DNA of 12,479 nt from JASFYU01 sp045046905 (GTDB taxonomy: Bacteria; Bacteroidota; Bacteroidia; Flavobacteriales; Flavobacteriaceae), in NCBI GenBank assembly GCA_045046905.1, contig JASFYU010000150.1, forward strand, positions 1 to 12,479, given 5' to 3'. Under the pieces are notes generated by a model that saw only the letters and a list, made by a program, of their open reading frames with translations, was not told the DNA's origin and did not search any database. The stretch's first letter is position 1. Every line of letters starts with the position of its first letter. This document shows positions 8,345-12,479 of this stretch, in pieces. Position numbers and translations under genes: made by a program.

Positions 8345-8375
8345 CAAAAGTATCTTGTAACGGATAAGTAGAAAC
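8345..8375 (-). promoter_or_regulatory. Candidate promoter for the sulfatase pair
   Basis: The minus strand has TACTTTTG at 8345-8352, an exact TAnnTTTG -7 box. A TTT-containing -33-like element lies at 8371-8375, with 19-20 bases between them, the normal Bacteroidetes spacing. It lies between the kdsA stop and the chosen ATG of the first sulfatase, giving a leader of about 45 bases. It also supports the ATG at 8294, since a start at 8390 would precede this promoter. Confidence 0.5.
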
Positions 8376-8386
8376 CATTAACGAGT

Positions 8387-9208
8387 TCACTGTAAACTAT
8401 TCACGGTTTTTCGCAATGCTGTCAAATTAGTAAGCAGTTTTTCAAGATGGTCTAAGTGCAACATATTCGCACCATCGCTTTTGGCTTTGGCGGGATCAAA
8501 ATGAGTTTCTATAAAAATACCATCTACACCTGTGGCGATACCAGCTCTAGCTATAGTTTCAATCAGTTCAGGCCTGCCCCCGGTAACTCCTGAGGCTTGA
8601 TTAGGCTGTTGTAAAGAGTGGGTGACATCAAGCACGACAGGGGCATATTGTTTCATGGTCGGAATACCCCTAAAATCGACTACCATATCTTGATAGCCGA
8701 ACATAGTGCCACGATCCGTAATTACCACTTGCTGGTTCTTTGAATCGGTCACTTTGGTGACGGCGTGTTTCATGCTCTCGGGACTCATAAACTGCCCTTT
8801 TTTGAGATTGACCACCTTACCTGTTTTGGCTGCCGCAACAACCAAATCGGTCTGACGGACCAAAAAAGCAGGAATCTGAAGTATATCTACATATTCGGCG
8901 GCCATCTGCGCATCAGATATTTCATGAATATCAGTTACCGTAGGCACCTTGAAGGTTTCTGATACTTTACGCAATATTTTCAGTGCTTTTTCGTCTCCGA
9001 TTCCTGTAAAGGAATCAACTCGACTACGGTTCGCTTTTTTAAAGCTTCCCTTGAAGATATAGGGTATCTGCAATTTGTCGGTTAAAGTAACTATTTTTTC
9101 CGCTATACGCATCGCCATCTCCTCGCCTTCAATGGCACATGGGCCTGAGAGTAGAAAAAAATTAGAGCTATCAGTATATTTTAGTTGTGGAATAAGGTCT
9201 AGCCGCAT
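8387..9208 (-). CDS. kdsA: 3-deoxy-8-phosphooctulonate synthase (KDO-8-P synthase)
   Basis: A 273-residue cytoplasmic enzyme that condenses phosphoenolpyruvate with arabinose-5-phosphate to KDO-8-phosphate, for the inner core of lipopolysaccharide. Family motifs are LSGPCAIEG at 20-28, FKGSFKKANRSR near 52-63, VTDIHE, QIPAFLVRQTDL, NLKKGQFMSPESM, TDRGTMFGYQDMVVDFRG, and DVTHSLQQPN near 194-203. C24 in GPCAIE, with H197, E234 and D245, corresponds to the metal ligands of the metal-dependent class II enzymes (Aquifex type). The E. coli-type enzyme has asparagine at the cysteine position. Length and ends are normal. Its ATG is preceded by a promoter-like TATCTTCG. Its stop lies 92 bases before the sulfatase ATG. 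It is a housekeeping gene not functionally tied to the sulfatases. Confidence 0.97.
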   Translation of the reverse strand: MRLDLIPQLKYTDSSNFFLLSGPCAIEGEEMAMRIAEKIVTLTDKLQIPYIFKGSFKKANRSRVDSFTGIGDEKALKILRKVSETFKVPTVTDIHEISDAQMAAEYVDILQIPAFLVRQTDLVVAAAKTGKVVNLKKGQFMSPESMKHAVTKVTDSKNQQVVITDRGTMFGYQDMVVDFRGIPTMKQYAPVVLDVTHSLQQPNQASGVTGGRPELIETIARAGIATGVDGIFIETHFDPAKAKSDGANMLHLDHLEKLLTNLTALRKTVNSLQ

Positions 9209-9224
9209 TAATAAAATTTTGATG

Positions 9225-9232
9225 CGAAGATA
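9225..9232 (-). promoter_or_regulatory. Candidate kdsA promoter -7 box
   Basis: The minus strand reads TATCTTCG, one mismatch from TAnnTTTG, 16 bases before the kdsA ATG. It resembles the better TATCTTTG in front of typA. No matching -33 element is evident. Confidence 0.35.
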
Positions 9233-9253
9233 CTGGTTTTTGATACAGTTACG

Positions 9254-9314
9254 ACTGCCTTTGAAACGTAAGCCAAGCTGCGTCTGAGTCTCCGCTTATT
9301 TGCTAAAAGGCAGT
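9254..9314. repeat. Perfect 9-base inverted repeat in the kdsA-typA gap
   Basis: ACTGCCTTT at 9254-9262 and its exact reverse complement AAAGGCAGT at 9306-9314 are separated by 43 bases. The spacer looks less AT-rich than the surroundings. On the plus strand the right arm is followed by AGTTTTGTTTT, so the structure could be a long-loop hairpin with a T-rich tail, a paired operator, or chance. Confidence 0.4.
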
Positions 9315-9321
9315 AGTTTTG
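9314..9321 (+). promoter_or_regulatory. Candidate -7 box for the small ORF
   Basis: TAGTTTTG is an exact TAnnTTTG match, 27 bases before the ATG of the 55-codon ORF at 9349. No -33 element is seen at the right spacing. It overlaps the right arm of the inverted repeat, so the T-rich sequence could instead be a terminator tail. Confidence 0.28.
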
Positions 9322-9348
9322 TTTTCTGCATAATCCGCGAAGGTATAA

Positions 9349-9516
9349 ATGTTAGTTTTTGTATTTGCCATGTATGCTATAGTAGCTGCTTTGGTATATA
9401 TGAGAGAATGTAAGGAAAAGAATTGTTTTTTTGGCAAACTATCTAAAAATCAATGCGATAAAAATTACATAGGTTTGTATTGTTGCGCAAAAAATAGCAG
9501 TATCTTTGCGCGCTGA
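9349..9516 (+). CDS. Possible 55-residue membrane miniprotein with five cysteines
   Basis: An ATG-to-TGA frame of 55 codons in the gap between kdsA and typA. I do not recognise it. Residues 2-18 (LVFVFAMYAIVAALVYM) form one convincing hydrophobic helix. A basic, cysteine-containing tail follows with C21, C26, C36, C45 and C46. The ATG follows an A/T-rich stretch, as is usual in Bacteroidetes, and a TAnnTTTG box lies just upstream. Against it: it is short, and the last part overlaps the typA promoter, with the stop codon close to the predicted typA transcription start. It could be a real single-pass membrane protein or a chance frame; conservation upstream of typA in related genomes would settle this. 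Confidence 0.4.
   Translation: MLVFVFAMYAIVAALVYMRECKEKNCFFGKLSKNQCDKNYIGLYCCAKNSSIFAR
9480..9508 (+). promoter_or_regulatory. typA promoter
   Basis: TTG at 9480-9482, then 18 bases, then TATCTTTG at 9501-9508, an exact -7 box. This is the best Bacteroidetes-type promoter in the window. It gives a leader of about 35 bases before the typA ATG. A GCGCAAA / TTTGCGC inverted repeat (9485-9491 and 9505-9511) overlaps the -7 box. Confidence 0.6.
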
Positions 9517-9548
9517 AATAGCCAGTACATGCTATTAAATTTAAGAAT

Positions 9549-11219
9549 ATGTCAACAACAAAAAATATAGCGATAATCGCTCACGTAGACCATGGTAAGA
9601 CTACCTTGGTCGATAAGATTATGTACCATTGTCAATTGTTTCGTGATAATGAAAATGCGGGAGATTTGATTTTAGATAGTAATGATTTGGAACGCGAACG
9701 TGGTATTACCATTACCTCGAAGAATGTTTCGGTAGTCTATAAAGGCACCAAAATCAATATTATCGATACCCCTGGTCACGCCGATTTCGGGGGAGAAGTG
9801 GAGCGTGTCTTGAACATGGCAGACGGAGTTCTGTTGTTGGTCGATGCCTTTGAAGGCCCCATGCCACAAACTCGATTTGTGTTGCAAAAGGCTCTTGATT
9901 TAGGATTAAAACCTTGCGTGGTAATCAATAAAGTAGATAAGGAGAACTGCACACCAGAAGAAGTACATGAAAAAGTGTTCGATCTAATGTATGAGCTCGG
10001 AGCAGAGGAATGGCAATTAGATTTTCCTACCGTTTATGGCTCTGCAAAGCATAATTGGATGAGCGAGGATTGGAAAAACATCACCGACTCTATCGAACCT
10101 TTGTTAGATATGGTTCTTGAGCATATACCCACTTTTGAGCCACAAGAAGGCAATACGCAAATGTTGATTACCTCTTTAGACTATTCTTCTTTTACCGGGC
10201 GAGTCGCTATTGGAAGATTGCAAAGAGGCACTTTAAAAGAGGGGCAGCAGGTTGCTTTGGTAAAAAGAGATGCTAGTATTGTGAAATGTAAAGTAAAAGA
10301 GCTTTTCACCTTTGAAGGCTTGGGTAGGAAAAAAGTAAAGGAAGTTGCTACGGGTGATATTTGCGCCATTGTTGGTATGGAAGGATTTGAGATTGGAGAT
10401 ACCATTGCCGATTTGGAAAACCCTGAAGGTCTCAAGACTATTGCTATTGATGAACCGACCATGAGTATGTTGTTTACCATTAATGATAGTCCGTTCTTTG
10501 GGAAGGACGGTAAGTTTGTAACCTCAAGACATATCAAAGAGCGATTGCAGCGCGAGTTGGAAAAGAACTTGGCTCTTCGTGTCGAAGAAACTGATAGTGC
10601 AGACAAGTTTATGGTTTTTGGTCGTGGTGTTTTGCACCTTTCTGTCTTGATCGAAACTATGCGCCGCGAAGGATATGAACTACAGATTGGGCAACCACAG
10701 GTTATTATAAAAGAAGTTGACGGGGTCAAATGTGAGCCCGTAGAGCAGTTGACTATAGATTTGCCCGAAGAAGTCTCTGGTAAGGCTATTGAAATGGTTT
10801 CTATCCGAAAAGGTGAGATGACCAGTATGGAGGCCAAAGGAAATCGTATGATCTGCGAATTCATTATTCCTTCAAGAGGTATCATTGGTCTTCGAAATCA
10901 ATTATTGACCGCCACGGCGGGCGAAGCGATTATGGCGCATCGATTTTTTGAATATCAGCCCTTGAAAGGTACTATTCCACAGCGTCAGAATGGTTCTTTG
11001 GTATCTATGGAAAAAGGAAAAGCAATTCCGTATTCTATTGATAAACTACAAGATAGAGGTAAGTTCTTTGTAGATCCGGGAGAAGATATTTATGAAGGTC
11101 AGGTCATTGGAGAGAATTCACGGGGTGATGATATGACTATTAACATCACCAAAACAATCAGGGTAAGGTATAGAATCATCTCTACGATCTTCATTAAACA
11201 AAGCCCATGTATCAGCTGA
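9549..11219 (+). CDS. typA: Ribosome-associated GTPase TypA/BipA, 3' end lost at the junction
   Basis: A translational GTPase related to EF-G and LepA that binds the 70S ribosome and helps ribosome assembly and stress adaptation. G motifs are all present: G1 AHVDHGKT (11-18), G2 RGITI (51-55), G3 DTPGH (73-77), G4 NKVD (127-130) and G5 GSAKH (164-168). Domain 2 (SLDYSSFTGRVAIGRLQRG) and the EF-G-like domains follow, then the TypA-specific C-terminal part (GLRNQLLTATAGEAIMAHRF, the PGEDIYEGQVIGE segment). Family members are about 600 residues long. Native sequence ends around residue 536 (about 11156) in TINITKT, and the last 20 residues are antisense phage DNA up to a chance stop at 11219. 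About 60 C-terminal residues, important for ribosome binding, are therefore missing. This is most likely an assembly artefact rather than a real truncated protein. The ATG at 9549 is preceded by an A-rich leader and a strong promoter. Confidence 0.93.
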   Translation: MSTTKNIAIIAHVDHGKTTLVDKIMYHCQLFRDNENAGDLILDSNDLERERGITITSKNVSVVYKGTKINIIDTPGHADFGGEVERVLNMADGVLLLVDAFEGPMPQTRFVLQKALDLGLKPCVVINKVDKENCTPEEVHEKVFDLMYELGAEEWQLDFPTVYGSAKHNWMSEDWKNITDSIEPLLDMVLEHIPTFEPQEGNTQMLITSLDYSSFTGRVAIGRLQRGTLKEGQQVALVKRDASIVKCKVKELFTFEGLGRKKVKEVATGDICAIVGMEGFEIGDTIADLENPEGLKTIAIDEPTMSMLFTINDSPFFGKDGKFVTSRHIKERLQRELEKNLALRVEETDSADKFMVFGRGVLHLSVLIETMRREGYELQIGQPQVIIKEVDGVKCEPVEQLTIDLPEEVSGKAIEMVSIRKGEMTSMEAKGNRMICEFIIPSRGIIGLRNQLLTATAGEAIMAHRFFEYQPLKGTIPQRQNGSLVSMEKGKAIPYSIDKLQDRGKFFVDPGEDIYEGQVIGENSRGDDMTINITKTIRVRYRIISTIFIKQSPCIS

Positions 11220-12047
11220 GTTTACAATCCCTGCAGGTGAATACTTCTCAGCATTCCAAATAGCTTTCTCCAGCTCATAAGATTTATCTGCAACTAGGTA
11301 GTCACTTGCATCCTTACCATAACGCCCCAAAGTACCAATCTTAGCCTTACCTGTACGAACGATCTTAGCACATACCTTAGCACCATCTTGACCTTGTTCA
11401 TCTGCATCAAATAAGAATACGACCTCCTCAAAGCTATTAACGTACTCTAGGTTAGACATGATTTGCTTGTAAGCATTAGCTGCACCATTTACTACAGACA
11501 CAACAGCCCACTCTTGTTTCTTATCTTTGTAGACTTGCTGTACTGCCATAGCGTCCAATGCACCTTCGGTAATTACTATCCTCTTACAGCTACCTGCTGG
11601 GAAGTTAGATTGACCAAATAACTCGTCTGAGTTCTTAACTGAACCAATAGCGATAAACTTCTTACCTTCTAATTCACGTCTTTCATAGCCTACGATCTTA
11701 CCTTTACGTGTTACTGGGTAGTAATGAAACTTTATAGTCTGACCATCTTTCTCATCATAACCGACCTTAACACCGTACAATCCTGCCACTTCTTTCTTAA
11801 TATTACGTTCTCTAAAACCTCTTACTGGGAACTCTTTTACTTCATCTACTGTCTCTCTCATATCCATAAATTCGTCTCCTTGTGTTTTTGTTTGTATTTT
11901 TCTTTCTTCGTTTAAGATGCCTGTATCTTCACAACCAAAACAGTAATAAGTCATTTTATCACCGTTGTCGTAAACAGCTCTATTATCATTAGAGCCACAC
12001 TCCGGACAAGCTTCGTGTCTTACAAATAATCCTTCTTGCTTCTTCAT
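11118..12047 (-). CDS. Phage T7 gp4-like DNA primase, helicase half missing
   Basis: The N-terminal primase half of a T7-type primase-helicase, which makes RNA primers at the phage fork. A zinc-binding domain uses C14, C17, C36 and C39 (CPECG and CFGC). A TOPRIM domain shows E161 in ITEGALDAMAV, D214 and D216 in LFDADEQGQDGAK, and KDASDYL at 245-251. The linker region AIWNAEKYSPAGIVNSADTW also matches the T7 type. Full proteins are about 550 residues and carry a RecA-like helicase domain with a Walker A motif. Here phage sequence stops near N303 (about 11139), and the last residues are antisense typA, ending at a chance stop at 11118. The start at 12047 has a good GGAGA site 5 bases upstream. 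A second ATG at 11867 with a stronger site could give a helicase-only form, as in T7 gp4B. The SD-driven starts contrast with the flavobacterial genes to the left. Confidence 0.9.
   Translation of the reverse strand: MKKQEGLFVRHEACPECGSNDNRAVYDNGDKMTYYCFGCEDTGILNEERKIQTKTQGDEFMDMRETVDEVKEFPVRGFRERNIKKEVAGLYGVKVGYDEKDGQTIKFHYYPVTRKGKIVGYERRELEGKKFIAIGSVKNSDELFGQSNFPAGSCKRIVITEGALDAMAVQQVYKDKKQEWAVVSVVNGAANAYKQIMSNLEYVNSFEEVVFLFDADEQGQDGAKVCAKIVRTGKAKIGTLGRYGKDASDYLVADKSYELEKAIWNAEKYSPAGIVNSADTWALFNEDRRDDSIPYPDCFGDVNSHIITP
11139..11159. other. Chimeric junction between flavobacterial and phage DNA
   Basis: Reading right on the plus strand, TypA is coherent through INITKT (to 11156). Reading left on the minus strand, the primase is coherent through DCFGDVN (to 11139). 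The 18-21 bases between fit both genes. Beyond this stretch each frame continues into antisense sequence of the other until a random stop. Two unrelated genes losing their 3' parts at a shared short word is the hallmark of a false join in assembly. Real recombination at microhomology is possible but would break an important gene. No integrase, tRNA site or duplicated attachment core is visible. Confidence 0.85.
11865..11881 (-). promoter_or_regulatory. Internal ribosome binding site and start in the primase gene
   Basis: On the minus strand AAGGAG (11876-11881) is followed after 8 bases by an in-frame ATG at 11865-11867 (codon 61), with another ATG at codon 63. In phage T7 the helicase-only protein gp4B starts at Met64 of gp4A, just after the zinc domain. 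The position and the strong site here suggest the same two-product design. Confidence 0.55.
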
Positions 12048-12052
12048 GTTTA

Positions 12053-12057
12053 TCTCC
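12053..12057 (-). promoter_or_regulatory. Shine-Dalgarno site of the primase
   Basis: GGAGA on the minus strand, 5 bases before the ATG at 12047. It fixes the start, and it is unlike the SD-less starts of the flavobacterial genes in this window. Confidence 0.6.
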
Positions 12058-12061
12058 GTTG

Positions 12062-12087
12062 AAAAATAAAGCTACCGATAGATAGCT
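12062..12087 (-). terminator. Candidate intrinsic terminator between aminopeptidase and primase
   Basis: On the minus strand AGCTATC (12081-12087) pairs with GGTAGCT (12070-12076) around a TATC loop: seven pairs with one G-U. TTATTTTT (12062-12069) follows directly. The stem is short, so efficiency may be low. It lies 20 bases after the aminopeptidase stop and just before the primase ribosome binding site, so it could reduce read-through between the two genes. Confidence 0.4.
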
Positions 12088-12107
12088 ATTATCTATGTAT
12101 TTTTATA

Positions 12108-12479
12108 TTATTTGTTTATTAAGAACTGTACTAAAAGTTTAACCGGTCTTCCTGTAACCTCATCACCATCTGATGCCGTAGCAGCAATATCTAAGTGAGC
12201 GAATGGTACATCTTCGTCGACGAACTCGTTAAGGAATGCTGCAGCGGTCGTAGATCCCGGGCCAGGCTTACCTTCAGAGTTAATTAAATCTGAAACACCG
12301 TTAATACCCTTCATTACCTCAACGTGCTCTTCAAGTAATGGCATATTCCATACCAAATCCTTACTTTGCTCACCTGCTTTCTCAAACTCTTTGATAAGAC
12401 CCTCTGCTGATTCATTACCAAACAATGCTGTATGCGTTCTACCTAGTGCATACAACACAGCACCTGTCAGGGTCGCTAC
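12108..12479 (-). CDS. M17 leucyl aminopeptidase, C-terminal fragment (cut by window edge)
   Basis: The last 124 residues of a cytosol-type metallo-aminopeptidase of family M17, which removes N-terminal residues from peptides. The frame is open to the right edge, where it begins VATLTGAVLYALG, the conserved segment that follows the NTDAEGR metal-binding motif. The catalytic residues themselves are therefore outside the window. Also typical are the GPGSTTAAAFLNEF helix and AHLDIA near the end; the final TGRPVKLLVQFL corresponds to the family's usual C-terminal strand. The apparent GTG at 12458 is internal and not the real start. It lies upstream of a T7-like primase on the same strand, separated by a possible terminator. 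If the phage assignment is right, this is an accessory metabolic gene carried by a phage. A second undetected junction between the two genes cannot be excluded. Confidence 0.85.
   Translation of the reverse strand, partial: VATLTGAVLYALGRTHTALFGNESAEGLIKEFEKAGEQSKDLVWNMPLLEEHVEVMKGINGVSDLINSEGKPGPGSTTAAAFLNEFVDEDVPFAHLDIAATASDGDEVTGRPVKLLVQFLINK

Noticed and set aside
8295..8390. N-terminal extension of the first sulfatase by 32 residues
   Set aside because: It would put a non-secretory leader before a clear lipoprotein signal peptide, precede the predicted promoter, and overlap the kdsA stop.
10181..10885. Long open frame (234 codons) on the minus strand inside typA
   Set aside because: It is antisense to the conserved elongation-factor domains of TypA, has no recognisable domain or promoter, and its composition mirrors the typA codons.
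12070..12094. T7-like phage promoter (TAATA followed by TATCGG) on the minus strand before the primase
   Set aside because: Spacing between the two parts is two bases shorter than in T7 promoters and the same bases form the terminator hairpin; a second copy would be needed to support a promoter.
11139..12479. Prophage inserted into typA
   Set aside because: No integrase, tRNA target, or repeated attachment core is visible, T7-type phages are usually lytic, and the primase itself is broken at the same point, which integration would not cause.
1..12479. CRISPR arrays, tRNA/rRNA genes, insertion sequences, defence genes
   Set aside because: No regularly spaced repeats, no tRNA-like or rRNA sequence, no transposase, nuclease, methylase or other defence-type domain was found on either strand.

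Overview
The window is made of two unrelated pieces. Positions 1 to about 11150 come from a marine flavobacterium-like member of the Bacteroidetes, in the Maribacter/Zobellia/Arenibacter style (the genus is inferred). Evidence for this is AT-rich intergenic DNA, several Bacteroidetes-type -7 boxes (TAnnTTTG), start codons without Shine-Dalgarno sequences, a TonB receptor with an N-terminal carboxypeptidase-regulatory-like domain, two lipoprotein sulfatases, and a KdsA of the metal-dependent class. Positions from about 11139 to 12479 are phage-like: a T7-type primase gene and the end of an M17 aminopeptidase gene, with clear GGAG ribosome binding sites and a possible intrinsic terminator.

Layout. 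A minus-strand operon at 109-4234 holds, in transcription order, a siderophore-type TonB-dependent receptor, a PepSY membrane protein of the siderophore-reductase type, and a small cysteine-rich protein. A divergent PchR-like AraC regulator (4314-5312) faces it and probably controls it. This is a self-contained siderophore uptake, reduction and regulation module. Next come two tandem minus-strand lipoprotein sulfatases (5302-8294), suited to desulfating marine polysaccharides. kdsA (8387-9208, minus) makes KDO-8-phosphate for LPS. A 340-base gap between kdsA and typA carries promoters, a long-range inverted repeat and an unlisted 55-codon ORF. typA/bipA (from 9549, plus) then runs into the junction.

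The junction is the most important feature for any user of this contig. TypA loses roughly its last 60 residues, and on the opposite strand the phage primase loses its C-terminal half (linker and helicase), at the same place. About 18-21 bases (11139-11159) read sensibly as both genes. This looks like an assembly chimera at a shared short word, or less likely a real illegitimate recombination. Gene-neighbourhood arguments should not cross 11139-11159.

No clear new defence or mobile system is visible. The best leads are the cysteine-cluster protein in the iron operon, a histidine cluster in the regulator, an apparent internal (gp4B-like) start in the phage primase gene, and an M17 aminopeptidase gene lying next to phage replication functions.
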